A stretch of 64,000 nt of DNA. Origin: Selaginella moellendorffii. Its lineage: Eukaryota; Streptophyta; Lycopodiopsida; Selaginellales; Selaginellaceae. The notes beneath the pieces were generated by a model that was not told the origin of the DNA, did no database searches, and was given only the letters and a program-made list of their open reading frames with translations. The translations under genes and the position numbers were made by a program. The DNA is taken from the NCBI RefSeq assembly GCF_000143415.4, contig NW_003314311.1, positions 571,673-635,672 on the forward strand, in the 5' to 3' direction. Every line of letters begins with the position of its first letter. Within the stretch, counting starts at the first letter, position 1. Positions 44,911 through 57,317 of the stretch are shown here, in pieces.

Positions 44911-45570
44911 GCTTATAATGGCGTGTGCCCTCATGCCATTTACTTGATCACCAAATACCTTTTTCCCTTTGCACTAGTATATCTTAATACCGGTCTGAGA
45001 AATAGAATGGCATGTGCCCTCAGGCCTTTTACTAAATCACCTTTGAAAGAAATGCAAGCCTCTATGTCGTAAAAAAAAGGTACTAGAGAAATTCCTTAAT
45101 AATATGAATGTTATTTAGTTTCATGAAAATACACTAAGGGTCAAATGAGTTAAATGACTTCTCCAGACTAGCAATGCCTCTTGCTACACCTTCACAATTA
45201 GATTCATTAGAAAAAGATAACATTGAATAATATCTAAATGTTCTCACCATTAAGTTATATGTCTGGCTAATAGGAATGATGTTCATCTTGGAAAGCTCAC
45301 CACACGCTCAATGAACAAACAAATAGTGTGTGCGCGCATGCCATCGCTCTTCTTTAGCTTCAGATTCGGCTTGTTCACCTTGACAATGAGATTTATTATA
45401 CAACTAGATGGACTCAGTCTGGACATAAGGTCACCGCGCTAGTCACCATGCCCCAGATATGTCTAGCCCCTGGACAAAAAACATATAATTTCACGTCATT
45501 TTCAAATACTTGAAAATTTGTACCTAGTCCCATTTTACTGAATAAATCCCACTTTAACGAAATAGAGCTT
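44911..45570. other. Element B copy 2 right terminal non-coding segment
   Basis: Palindromes at 44918 and 45006, a half palindrome at about 45330-45346, an exon-like module on the minus strand near 45380, and the TIR at 45547-45570. No gene seen. Confidence 0.6.
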
Positions 45571-45574
45571 AAAT

Positions 45575-48533
45575 GGGAATGGCATAGCCTAAGCTGCAGA
45601 GCATGCAGTTGGAGTGTGGTGACCCAGATAATGATGGAGGTGTGAAAGCACCAAACAATGAGTTGTAGGACTTGACAACTATGAGGCAACTAAGCAAGAG
45701 GTGCAAAATAACTGGTTGAACGGGTAGAAGGTAGCTACCCAAAACTTCTTAATAGCATAGGGAAGTCAGATACACCCTTACGGGGGATAAGTTGCTTGTG
45801 TTGTGATATAGTAAATCAATGTCATAAAAGGAAATACTCATTGTCAAGAAAGCCATCATTGGGACACCCGAACACTCTAGAACACCAGAAGGTGGTGTTT
45901 GATGTCGCGAGGGCAATGAATAAAGCCCAAGGGACTAAGTCCCTAGCGAATGATGGATAGAAGGTGCTATCCAAATGTCCAAGGTTGCGGAGACAGGAGA
46001 GGACTGTCTACCTGAGTTGGACAAAGCCAAGAATGGAATTTTGGCAAGGCTAGTGATGGGCATGTAAAGGCCCATAAGCAACAATGTAATCCCAGTGTGT
46101 GGGATTATAAGGTGAGTATACCCGGATTGAGGAACCACTCCTTGGGCTATTGGGTAGGTACATCCCTAAGAATACTTGCTAAGGCATGATAGAAAGTGCA
46201 AAGCTATCCTCCTGGTCTGGAGGAGAATAACCAAAGGAAACATATGGGGCCAAAAGGCAAGTAGTATTGGGATGGAACTGAACCATAGAAATCGAAGGGC
46301 ATAACCAAGGTTGGTTATGCCAGCTGGGAGTGGAGAATCAAGTGGGGGCTCGAGGGTGTTGCCGCTAGCAACCGTGATGCCATGGAGAGTCTAAAATATG
46401 GAATTGTCCATGTTAGACTATGTGGCAATTGGAAAGCTTGCAAAAAGGGAGGCCTTAGCAAGCTAAGGGACAGAGTTCCTTCAAGGTTCCCAAAGACGAT
46501 TCTAGGTAGCTTAGTACCTAGAAAGGCCAAGTGTAAATGGTTCATAGAACGCGCGAAATCAGAGTGGCGCAGCAGAAGCGTGGTCTTGAAGCTTGCCATG
46601 AGGCAAGGCTGTCAAGGTTAGGGAAGTAGTTCCCGAGTGTTCAAAGAGAGGGCTTTGAACGAAAGTTGATGGTTAAGGACTTCCACGCTTATGCATGAAC
46701 CATGTTACGGTGGCCGGATGACTTGCTAAGTGAGATTGGCAAGTTGGGGGGAACAAATACCCTAGTTGAAGGTGCTAACTTCAAAACGGGTGGCCCATGG
46801 GGCCAAGCATGGAGGAGCCCATGCATGATCACAGATATGTCAAGTGAGAGGACTTGGCAGTGTGGGGGAATTAGGTTCCTAAGCTGTGATCTGTAGCGCG
46901 CTTTAAAAATAAGTTGGTGCACCGGCGTGGGGAGTCATGCCAGGCATCTTGTGTGATGCCGTCCGTAGATGCATATACGGAGGTTGGGTTCGAGTCCCGA
47001 CCCTCTAGTGCTTGGGTTCGAGTCCCAAATCACTAGGGCGTGGTGATGGTTTGGAATATGAGGACACTCATATTTCGGTGGTCATGGACTCTCAGTGGGG
47101 AGACTGGTTTGGGCACACCGCCAAGCGAGGGATGCCTCGGAGTCGTGATGCACGGTTAGATTGCTTAGTGTGAAAGCTCGGCATATCTAACTTGAACGCT
47201 TTGGTGCAAGTGGCACCAAGGACGTGGTGAGTGAGATGGGGACACCTAATCTCAGTTGCTATGGACCCTTGGCCGGAAGGGCTGGCTTGGGCGCACCGCC
47301 AAGTGTGGGGGATGCCCCCGGGGTCGTAGTTAACAAGTTAAAGGTCTGGAAGACCTAGTACCTATTGGCAAACCTGTTAAGGTGCCGAGGTGAGATCACT
47401 AGGTGATTTTGTGGCTAAATAAAGACAAGGTCCTTGTTTGGGTTAAGGAATAAGGTTCCTAGTTCAAAGTGTTGATTTGAACTATTGATGATGGTGTGGC
47501 TTGGTCAAGGTGACCAAGTGGGAAAAGCACCTTAGGGAAGTGAGCTATGTCATTGCGATGGCATAGTGTGTCCAAGGAAAGTAGTCTCTAAAGAGACCCA
47601 TGAGAGGGTCACAAAGTTGGGCCGAGGATAGAGCCCACAGCAGAAGATGCTAAAAGAGACTTACTAGGGGTGAACACCCTAGTCTTGGCAAAGCAGAGCC
47701 TTTGCTATGGAATCAAAAGAACACCTCAAGGAGGGAGGTAGAGATTCGATGTTGCTTGGTGCAACAATCAATGGATAGGAGCAAAAGATGAGTGGCCAAG
47801 ATAGGGCCGTGGAATTCCTTGGAAGGAATCCAAGTGACAAAGTTAGGCGAGGAACACTAATGTGTTGGACGCTAACAAATTGCGGGAAAGGAAGTGTGTT
47901 TCCAAGGATGGATTCTGAATTGCTCCGATTTGGCGAAAGTGGAAGCTCCAAGGGAGGGAGCGGTAAGGTAGCCAAATGATAGGGCGATGGACAACCCTAG
48001 CACAAAGTGTGATAAATGGAACTTAGTGCCCAAGGTGGCACGAAATAGAAGAGAGGATGATGGTGCCCTCAAGTAATGAACTTCCTAGGATAGGGAAGTG
48101 GAGTTGCACAATCTGTGCAATGCAAGGTGTTGGAGACACCTAGGAAATTGACTTCCAAAAGTCAAAAGAGTAAAAGTTCCAAGGTGCAAACATTCAATAG
48201 ATGGAAATTGAGACTACTCAAGAAGGAGTAGTGGGATTGACTTAGAGAAGGGTCTTTAAGAGGTTTAGCGAGAACTAAACCAATAAAAGGTGTGGTCCAA
48301 TCAGTCTCTAAGTTGGAGAGACTACCCTCCTTAGAGGATAAGCAAGGCATGGTGAGCCTTTGGTGTCAAACCATTGAGGCATATGCAAAAGGCATGGTGA
48401 GCCTTCAATGTCAAACCATTGACAAATATTGGCTAGGTGCCAAGGATGGAAATGGTAACACATGCGAGTGTTACTTTACAAAATGGTTTACCGTTCGATG
48501 AGGACATCGAACTTCGTCTATGGGTGGTGGAGT
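45575..48533 (+). other. LARD internal region, right part
   Basis: Non-coding. It includes two GGTTCGAGTCCC boxes (about 46985-47030) that look like Pol III B boxes or tRNA T-arms, and two related blocks with CACCGCCAAG at about 47040-47160 and 47220-47335. A purine-rich tract precedes the 3' LTR. Confidence 0.65.
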
Positions 48534-49208
48534 TGTGAGACACAAAATCCCTAGGCCCCAAAGTGGAGCCGGAAAGGGTGCCACGTGGTAGTGGCTGAAG
48601 CGAGAGCCAAACGAGCATAACACATTTGGACCAAAAGCTCCGACTTGAAAAGTCAAGAGCGGGAGTGGAACTCCCAATGAAGTGCTCGAGGAACGAGCAC
48701 GAAGCGAGCAAAAAGCGAGGCTCCAAAAAGGGACCCAAAAGGACCAACACATGACACGTGGAAGTGTCCGAGATGGACTCGAGTTGGAGTCCGAAGTGGA
48801 GTCCGAGATGGACTCGCGTTGGAGTCCGAAGTGGAGTCCGAGATGGACTTGAGTTGGAGTCCGAAGTGGAGTCCGAGATGGACCCGAATTGGAGTCCGAA
48901 GTGGAGTCCGAGATGGACCCGAGTTGGAGTCCGAAGTGGAGTCCGAGATGGACCCGAGATGGAGTCCAAGATGGAGTCCGAGATGGAGTCCGAGGTGGAC
49001 CCGAGATGGACTCGAAATGGAGTCCAAGATGGAGTCCGAGATGGAGTCCGAGGTGGACCCGAGATGGACCCGAAATGGAGTCCGAGATGGAGTCCGAGAT
49101 GGACCCGAGATGGAGTCCGAGATGGACCCGAAATGGAGTCTGAGATGGACCCGAGATGGAGTCCGAGATGGAGTTCGAGATGGAGTCCGAAGTCGAGACC
49201 GAGACCGG

Positions 49209-49240
<32 letters not shown>

Positions 49241-50341
49241 TCGAGATCGGGACCGAGAACGAGACCGAGGCCGAGGCCGAGACCGAGCCCGAGCCCGAGT
49301 CCGAGTCCGAGTCTGAGTCCGAGTCCGAGTCCGAGTTCGAGTCTGAGAGGGTGAAAGCCCAAAGCGTTCGTCTCCCAGACCCTGGGGGGTTTGGTGAGCT
49401 CCAAAAGTATAGTAGGGGGAGAACTGCAGTGGAGCCAGTTTGGCCAGGAAAGGCCAGTTTGGCCCAGGAAGGCTGGACCCAGTGTTGGGTGATGAGCTGC
49501 CCACTGGAAAGTCCAAGACTAGAGTGAACACAGACCGACAAGCGGGGTAGCTTGGTGAAGTGTTCAAGAGCCGGCTCTAGTTCCCCCGGGAGATCGACTG
49601 GCCGATGCTCCCAGTCCAAGTGTGGGTGGCACTACCTACTTGGATACCTGGTGTGGCCCAACGGAACCCGCTCTAAGCCCATGGCTAGAGCACCCAAGGG
49701 CAGAAGGCGAGGAGAGTACCCAGGTGGCTTGCGTAAGGCCACGGTGCTCCGAAATGTTGTCCCAAAGGCCCAGACTGTGGAAAGGAAGAGGAGCAGTCCT
49801 CTGGGGTAGTGACCAAGGACACAGTCGTGTGGTGAGGAAGTCCCAGAGGACCGTGGGACTTAGTGGTCGGGCCTGTGGGTCTCGATCCAGTGGCAATGTT
49901 GGCAAACACGGCCAGGGGCAGAAAGGGACTTAGTGGGGACTGACAAAGGGATATTGGGGAAGGCTATTCCCCTTGTCGGTGGGCATCCTAAGGATGCTAA
50001 GGAGTGGATCTGAGATGACCACTCACGGATGGTTTGCCTAGTCTTGGAAAGCCAAGACGGTGATGCAAGTGGTATTGGACTACCAGTGTGGCAAAGGTGA
50101 TTGGGCATGGCCTTAGCGTAACAGGCTGCTATGTCGGTGGTACCTTTGAGTGTCGGTCATGGGATCGGACACGTGGAGCACTTGGACCAAGTGCAAATGT
50201 TGAGTGGCATGGATGCCATTCTCGGGGCTAGCAAGTCCCAAGTCCTGGATTGGACTTATGGAGGTTGTGAATGAGACTCCTCCAAGTGGTCAGAGGTGTG
50301 GTTAAGTGACTAAAGTAGAATGGAAAATTTAGTCGCTTACA
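48534..50341 (+). mobile_element. LARD 3' LTR (1,808 bp)
   Basis: Starts TGTGAGACAC, ends AGTCGCTTACA. It differs from the 5' LTR mainly by short deletions in the minisatellite and loss of two repeated AGTTTGGCCAGGAAAGGCC units. Confidence 0.9.
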
Positions 50342-50359
50342 TAAACTTAAGAGCTTACA

Positions 50360-50566
50360 TTTGGTATCAGAGGGGTCTTGGGTCTGACTTTATTAGTTGG
50401 GTAAGGGAATCACACCACATATTGATTGACATCTGGCAAGGGTACAGTATGTTCCAGCTGGGCTTGACCTGAGGGGTAGGGTTTTAAGAGAGCAGGGCTT
50501 TCAGGAGAGCTATGGCTCTCAACTTCCATTCACGAGGGTATGAACTTGCAAGGAAGCGTGGTGGAT
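50360..50566 (+). other. TRIM internal region
   Basis: About 207 bp beginning with the TTTGGTATCAGAGG primer-binding site and ending GGAAGCGTGGTGGAT, a purine-rich tract. It resembles the first ~200 bp of the LARD internal region, so the two families appear related. Confidence 0.7.
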
Positions 50567-50760
50567 TGTAAGCAACTAAAAAGAACGATTTGAAAGATGA
50601 TCCATGGGGTTCAAATATAAAGGGGAAGGACCCATGAACAAAAATGCACCCCCTTTTCAAATTAGTTAAGAGTCTTGGGATAGTTGAGGTTAAGTGTCTA
50701 TGGGTTTAAATAGTATTAGGTTGGGTGACCTCTTGGGAAGTCCAAATTTATGAGTTTACA

Positions 50761-51170
50761 TTTTACTTTAATTTCGATTGAGTGTTGATAATGTATAGCT
50801 AGACTCTTCAAAGCATACTCAAAGTTATTGGATAAACATGTTAGTGAACTTATTTGCAATTCGATTGGATTAAGTGGTCAGTCTATGCTTGTCCATATTC
50901 CTATATTTTGTACTTGAGTGTTACCTTTTTGTTGGACAAATATATGACTTGATAACATGAGTTTAGTGTTTGGGTCTTGTGAAGGCAAGTTGAAGAGTGA
51001 TTATTAATTAATCTGCAACTAATGATTACTTGTAGATTTTATCAAGGACTTTTGACACTTGTTTCACTCGATGAAGATTTATTAGTGATAGGCTTGTTTA
51101 CCAGATGGTGTTGTAGAGGATCATGCCATTAAACTTATATGGTTTTTCCATGTTGGCATGCCAACTCTAC
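50761..51170. other. AT-rich spacer, nothing recognised
   Basis: No gene, repeat or terminus identified between the TRIM and the next LTR. Confidence 0.5.
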
Positions 51171-54100
51171 AGTGAGACACAAATCCCAGAGCCCCAAAAG
51201 TGGAGCCGAAAGGGTGCCATGTGGTAGTGGCTGAAGTGGAAGCCAAACGAGCATAAAACATTTGGACTAAAAGTTTTGACTTAGAAAGTCGAGAGCAAGA
51301 GTGGAACTCTCAATGAAGCGCTCAAGGAAAAAGTACAAAGCGAGCAATACATGAGTCTCAAGAAAAGGGACATAAGAGGACTATTACATGACACGTGGAA
51401 GTGTCAAGATAAACTCGAGATGGACCTGAGAGGGAGTCTAAGATGGACATGAGATGGAGTCCAAGATGGACCCAAAATGGAGTCTCGAGATGGAGTCCAA
51501 GATGGACCTGAGATGGAGTCCAAGATGGACTTGTAAGTGACTAAATTTTCCATTGTACTTTAGTCACTTAACCACACCTTCAACCACTTGGAGGAATCTC
51601 ACTCACAACCTCTATAAGTTCTATTTTGAACTTGGGGCTTTCTAGCTCTGCAAATGGCATCCATGCCACTCAACTTTTGCACTTGGTTTAAGTGTTCCAC
51701 ATATCCAATCCCATGACTGACACCCAAAGATACCATTGACATATCAACCCGTTACATTAAGGCTATGCCCATTCACCTTTGTCACATTAATGATCCAACA
51801 CTATTTACATCACAATCCTATCTTTCAAAGACTAAGCTATCCGTCCATGAGTGATCATCCCAGATCCACTCCTTAGCATCCTTAGGATGCTCATAGACAT
51901 GAAGAACAACTTTCCCTAATATCCCTTTTTTGGTCCCCACCAAATCCCTTTCTATCCATGGTCACATTCACCAACACTGCCATTGGGTCAAGGCCCATAG
52001 GCCCAACCACTAAGTCCCACTGTCCTCTAGGACTTCCTCACCATGTGACCGTATCCCTGGTCACTACACCAAAGGACTACTTCTCTTCCTTTCTATAGTT
52101 CGGGATTTTGGGACAACATTTCGGAATACTATGGCCCTATGCAAGCCTCGTGGATACTCTCCCCACCTTATGTCTTTGGGTGCTCTAGACATGGGGTTAG
52201 AACGAGGTTCCATTGAGCCATGCTAAATATCCAAGTAAGTAGTGCCACCCACGCTTGGACTGGGAGCATTGACTATTTGATCTCTCGAAGGAGCTATAGC
52301 TGACTTTTGAACACTTCACCACTTGTCTGTTCATATTCACTCTAACTCTAGACTCTTTAGTGGATATATCATCACCCAATATGATATAGCATAGCCTTCC
52401 TAGGTTATACTAGCCTTTCCTGGCCAAACTAGTTCCATTAGAGTCCAAGCCCCACATTCTCCTTACTATACTTTTGGAACCCCCTGCAGCCCCCCCTCTG
52501 GGGGACATCGCTTTGGGCTTTCACCCAACACCCTGTATTAGTATTTAGACTTAAACTTGGACTGGGACTGGTCTTGGACTCGGACTCAGACTCAGTCGTG
52601 GTCTCGGTTCCATCTCGGACTCCATCTTGGACTCCATTTTGGACTTCATCTTAGACTCCATCTTGGGTCTATCTTGGACTCCATCTCAGACTTCATCTCA
52701 GGTCCATCTTGGACTTCATCTCGGGTCCATATCAAACTCTATCTCAGACTCCATCTCAGACTCCATCTCAGGTCCATCTCAAACTCTATCTCGGGTCCAT
52801 CTTGGGTCCATCTTGGACTCCATCTCAGGTCCATCTCTGATCCATCTTGGACTCCATTTTAGACTCCATTTCGGGTCCATCTTGGACTCCATCTTAGACT
52901 CCATCTCAGGTCCATCTCGAACTCCATTTCGGACTCTTCCACGTGTTATGTGTTGGTCCTTTTGTGTCCCTTTTCTAAAGACTCACTTATTGCTTGCTTC
53001 AAGCTCGTTCCTTGAGCCCTTAATTGGGAGTTCCACTCTTGCTCTTGACTTTTCAAATTGAAGCTTTTAGTCCAAATGTCTTACACTCATTTGGCTTTCA
53101 CGTCGGCCACTACCACATGGCCCTCTTTTGGCTCCACTTTGGGGCTTAGGGATTTGTGTTTTATAGGACTTGAGATGAAGTCCAAGATGGAGCTGAGACC
53201 AAGAGTGAGACCAAGATTGAGATGGAGTCCGAGACCGAGTCCGAGTTCGAGTCTGAATCTGAGTCTGAATACTAATACAGGCTATTGGGTGAAAGCCCAA
53301 AGTGATCGTCCCCTTGGGGGTGGAGGGGGGGGGGGCTGCAGGAGGTTCCAAAAGTGAACTTTAGTGGAACCAATTTCGCTAGGAAAGGCCAGTGTGACAA
53401 AGGAAAGCTATACCCATGTGTTGGGTGATGATATATCCACTAAAGAATCCAAAGCTAAAATGAATACATACAGATAAGTGGGGTAGTTTGGTGAAGTGTT
53501 CAAGGGTCGGGTCTAACTCCCCCGGGAGATCAAAAGTCAATGCTCCTAGTCCAAGTGTGGGTGGCACTACCTACTTGGATACTTGATGTGGTTCACTAGA
53601 ACCTCTCTTTAGTCCCATGGCTAGGGCACCCAAAGGCGAAAGGTGGGGAGAGTACCTACGAGGCTTGTATAGGGCCATAGTGTTTCGAAATATTGTCCCA
53701 AAGTCCCAGACTATAGAAAGGAAGAGGAGCAACCCTCTGGTGTAGTGACTAAGGAAATGGTCATATAGTGAGGAAGTCCTAAAGGACAGTAGAACTTAGT
53801 GGTCGTGGACGAAAAAGGATTCAGTGGGGACCGAAAAGGGATATTGGGGAAAGTTGTTCCCCATATCTAGGGGCATCTTAAGGATGTTAAGGAGTGGATC
53901 TAGGATGATCACTTATAAATGAATGGCCCAATCTTTGAAAAATGGGACTGAGATGTAGGTGGTGTTAGATCATTAATGTGATAAAGGTGAATGGGCATGG
54001 CCTTAGTGTAACGGGTTGATATGTCGGTGGTATTTTTGGGTGTTAGTCATGGGATCAGACATGTGAAGCACTTGGACCAAGTGTAAAGGTTGAATGGCAT

Positions 54101-54231
54101 TGATGCCATTCTTGAGGTTAACAAGCCCCAAGCTCGGAATAAAACTTATGGAGGTTGTAAGTGAGGCTCCTCCAAGTGGTCGAAGGTGTGGTTAAGTGAC
54201 TAAAGTAAAATTGAAAATTTAATCCCTTACA
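51171..54231 (+). mobile_element. Diverged solo LARD-type LTR, itself interrupted
   Basis: TCTAC occurs on both sides (51166-51170 and 54232-54236). The LTR runs 51171-51531 and resumes at 53171-54231, ending AATCCCTTACA. It is a diverged relative of 29152-31003 with a short minisatellite remnant. Confidence 0.75.
51532..53165 (-). mobile_element. Reverse solo LARD-type LTR nested in another LTR
   Basis: Starts TGTAAGTGACTAAATTTTCC (complement of the LTR 3' end) and ends ATTTGTGTTTTATA. GGACT flanks it on both sides (51527-51531 and 53166-53170), a clean 5-bp target duplication. Confidence 0.8.
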
Positions 54232-56715
54232 TCTACCTCTATTAATATCATTTGGTTATGTTTAATCTGTGGTGTTAAATTACATTGAGTCTTAAATATG
54301 GTGAATCACTCCTTGATGAAGTGTTATCTATAACTGAGTATTGTTAAAGAATTAGTCTTAGATATTGACTAAGGTATCTTTGAATTTAGTTAACTTGGTT
54401 ACTAAAGAGTTTTGAGTGGTGATTCACTCTTGCTTTTTTCTAGTTTTGTTTTATTGTTGATGGTATTAAAGTGAGGTGTTATCATTGACATTGTTGATGT
54501 TGAGATTCGAGTGAAAGAAGATATCTCTCTAAGGATTGATATTGAGTTTCATTAGTTTCGATGTAAATAGTATTGATGATTTTGGCTATAACTTTGTGTT
54601 ATTGACATTCATAAATTTGCTAATTAACAATTATATATTGGCATTCAAACAAACTGAGTAGCAAGTTTAAGTTGCCTATGTTTTAGATGAGATTATTTAA
54701 TAAGGGTTGAGCTTTGCCTTTTTTTGAAATATCATTTAGTCATGGACTATACTAGCTTTGCGAAAGGAAGAGTTAGTGATCAATATTGAAGATGTTAACT
54801 TTTTGTTGGATTTGACTTAGGGAATTATTGACGATTCTTTTTGTGCTTGTTATATAGTGAGTTACATTTTGCTATAGATGATGGATTTATAGACGATCGT
54901 TTGTTGATCACTTGTTGAGCATAGTTTTGTTGTGCTCCACTTTTGGATTGACGTAGAAATATTCTTCATTAGTTTTGTATTATGAAGTTTAATTTATAGA
55001 TGTGTTGAGAAGGATATTATGGGTTGTACCATGATTTCTTTTTGGCATTGACATTAATTCATGCAAGACTTGTAATCATTATTAAGCGAGACTTGGCTTT
55101 AAGCTTTTAGTTCTTTAAATTTTTATACACATTGTTTCATTTGCTAAAAGTTGTTGGAAAAGGCATTTTGGCTCATTAGTTCTGATATTGAAATTAGTAT
55201 TTATATTTAGTAATCATTGATGATGATTAACTATCTTTTAAGATAATTGATTATCCTTGTTAAAGGTTATGATTTGTTGTTCTTTGAGATAGGATTCTTT
55301 ACTCAACAATGATTATGCATCTCTGATTGGATGATTGATATTCTTTCATGTTGTTATCATTGATGGCTTTTGGCTTTTTGCATTATCACATGTTTTTTGT
55401 GGTTTATTCTAGATTAGTCTCTTGGGTTTGAGATATTGGTAGAATGTTGCTAACATTTACTTAAGCAACTTGAGTTCCTTCGTATTATTGATTAGGATTT
55501 ATTCAGATTAGCTAGTGCAATTGTTGGCATGAATGTTGTGTTTATTAGTCTTTGCAACATTCATTTTATTATGTTGATCATTAACTATAGTTGGTTCTAA
55601 TATATTGGATATATTTTCTTTAGATGATACATTCATGAGTATTGTTTTCTTGTTAGTCAATAATACTTTATGTTCTTTGAGCTATCTTACATAAGTTGTT
55701 TAGCATGATATCTGTAATCTTTGATAGTTAAGTTTTATTAGTTTTCTTGATGATACACTAACTATTGAATTTTGTTAAATGGTGAATCCTATGTTTTCCA
55801 ATTATAATAATCTTAGTGGTTCCTATACTCTAATACTGGGTTATCATGATAACTTACTTAGAATACTTTTGTGTTATAATCTAAGATTTATTCATTGATA
55901 ATTAAGTCACTAAGATATCATTGTTTATGACTTTATTATTATCCATATCTTGATCTTTCCATTTGGCCCACTATAAACAAACTGACTTTGGCACGACATA
56001 TGCATGGTGAAATATTTAGTTATGGGGTAACTACTATCAATTGGGTCACATCACCTGTTTCTCTGTCGATGTTCCTTGTTTCGTTAAAAAGGGCGTGACT
56101 GTGTAAACAATTCTAATTGCCTATTTATAATGGTTTATCTAAACCTTACTCAGTCTGAGGGATTTAGTTTTTATGCTTAGGAGGGTTGAGGCCTTTAGCT
56201 TCTCTCTCTATATCACCTGCAAGTAGAGACATATCATCTTTTGTAAGCTGGATGATACCCAAAGCAACAAGGGTGATTAACTCTGTTGGTTTTTTTTTTA
56301 TCGATGATGGTCAAAAGGTGTTTGAGTTGTAATGCATTTGTGTTAGATAGAAAGATTGTCTTTAACTCATTTAAGTTGGTGCATTTCTCACAAAGTATAA
56401 ATACTATGAATTTTTTCTAAAGTTGTTTAGTGGTGGTATAGACTAGAGTATACATCGACAAGGAAGTAAATTTTCCGTAGAGTGTTGTAAATGTGGTTGC
56501 GGGTATTCAAAGTTACCTATTGGCGAGTCTTTTTAAATATTTTTTCCTTACTACCATGATGGCAGGAGGTCAGTATTGCTGGACCCTTTATCAGTCTCCA
56601 CCCAAGTTAGTTGAGAAATTAGTCATTATATATGTACTTATGATAGATAAACATAAGGAAGGAACTCCTATGTGTTTCTTGTTGAGCATACTTGGTATAA
56701 TATGAGAAATTTATA
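54232..56715. other. AT-rich, gene-free region
   Basis: A T-rich plus strand with many TGTTATTGA-like words. There are no long reading frames and no recognisable domain. Probably old retroelement internal sequence; I cannot assign it. Confidence 0.45.
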
Positions 56716-57317
56716 TGTTGGCTTACATTTGCTAGTGTTGGGAACCCTTGTGATATTAAGTTTGGTCCCTCAATATGTATTTACGAAATGTAAAGATTAT
56801 GTAAGAGGTTTTAAATGTATAGTAGGGATAATGGGTAAGTCAGGCATAGCTAACCAACCTAAGGCATAATCTAGCTCTTGCTTAAGCGTCTGTCCTTATT
56901 CTATATCTGACTTAGATTTAAGCCCAAGTTCCATCCCATGCTTAGTGGAATACCTATATTCTCGCATTAGGCCACCAATATGCTAAATAACACCAAACTT
57001 AGTTTGGCTCTATTTTGCATGTTGGTCTTGACATTGGGATGCTAAATGTTTGAGGACTATTCCAAGTCACTCTGTACTCTTGTTTCTTCACTCCTTGGGC
57101 TGTACAAAAGTCACTCCGTACTTTGATTTTGTCAATCTTTGGCTCTATACTTAGGAGTTTAGCTTTGTTCCTTCATTTTAGTGGTCTAAGGCCTTGAAAT
57201 TCAGGTTCCACTTTGCTGTTCTTAGATATGTGGCATATAGAAGGTTTAGGTTCTGCTTTGTGATTATCCTATGGTAAATCATTATAGGATAAAGGTTGTA
57301 AACCACATGCACTACAA
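56716..57317 (+). mobile_element. LTR-like block related to 2473-3114
   Basis: Shares GTATAGTAGGGATA, TATTCTCGCATTAGGCCAC and TAGGATAAAGG landmarks with 2473-3114 in the same order, starting TGTTGGC and ending CACTACA. It has no primer-binding site after it, as expected of a 3' LTR. The junction at 57317 runs directly into a truncated LARD LTR, so the boundary may be rearranged. Confidence 0.5.

Larger units (their letters stand above)
32515..45346. repeat. Dispersed 22-24-bp palindromes of element B copy 2
   Basis: Same family as in copy 1. Clear copies start at about 32515, 33592, 33667, 34893, 35084, 35226, 36698, 37975, 38034, 38112, 38998, 39236, 40820, 40918, 41102, 41123, 41193, 43080, 44512, 44918 and 45006. 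The copy at 40918 has lost four central bases (ATGGCATGAGCATGCCAT) compared with its counterpart at 16434. Confidence 0.88.
32141..45570 (+). mobile_element. Element B copy 2: giant TIR transposon with open genes
   Basis: TIRs at 32141-32164 and 45547-45570 are flanked by AAAT (32137-32140 and 45571-45574). The unoccupied paralogous site at about 61525-61560 reads straight through this point with a single AAAT-like stretch. Length is 13,430 bp. All three genes are free of nonsense codons under the models given, so this copy is the better candidate for an autonomous element. It is inverted relative to copy 1, 6.9 kb away. Confidence 0.88.
29152..50341 (+). mobile_element. LARD: non-coding LTR retrotransposon split by element B copy 2
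   Basis: LTRs of about 1.85 and 1.81 kb flank an internal region of about 4.1 kb (31004-32140 plus 45575-48533) once element B is removed. A Met-type primer-binding site at 31006 and a purine-rich tract before 48534 (GGGTGGTGGAG) are present. No gag or pol domain is visible, so it would depend on other elements for movement. It sits in the TRIM 5' LTR. The empty version of its internal region is found in reverse at 60416-62655. Confidence 0.8.
28972..50760 (+). mobile_element. TRIM (miniature LTR retrotransposon) hosting the LARD and element B copy 2
   Basis: The 5' LTR starts TGTAAGCAACTAAA at 28972, is broken at 29151 by the LARD, and resumes at 50342-50359 (TAAACTTAAGAGCTTACA). A primer-binding site TTTGGTATCAGAGG follows at 50360. 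The internal region is only about 207 bp, and the 3' LTR is 50567-50760 (194 bp). Flanks CTTTA (28967-28971) and TTTTA (50761-50765) match at 4 of 5 bases. Comparing the two LTRs shows the LARD inserted at GGGAAGTC[TAA]ACTTAAG, with only TAA duplicated. Confidence 0.8.

Noticed and set aside
46980-47035. tRNA gene
   Set aside because: Only T-arm-like boxes are present; no acceptor, D or anticodon arms can be drawn.
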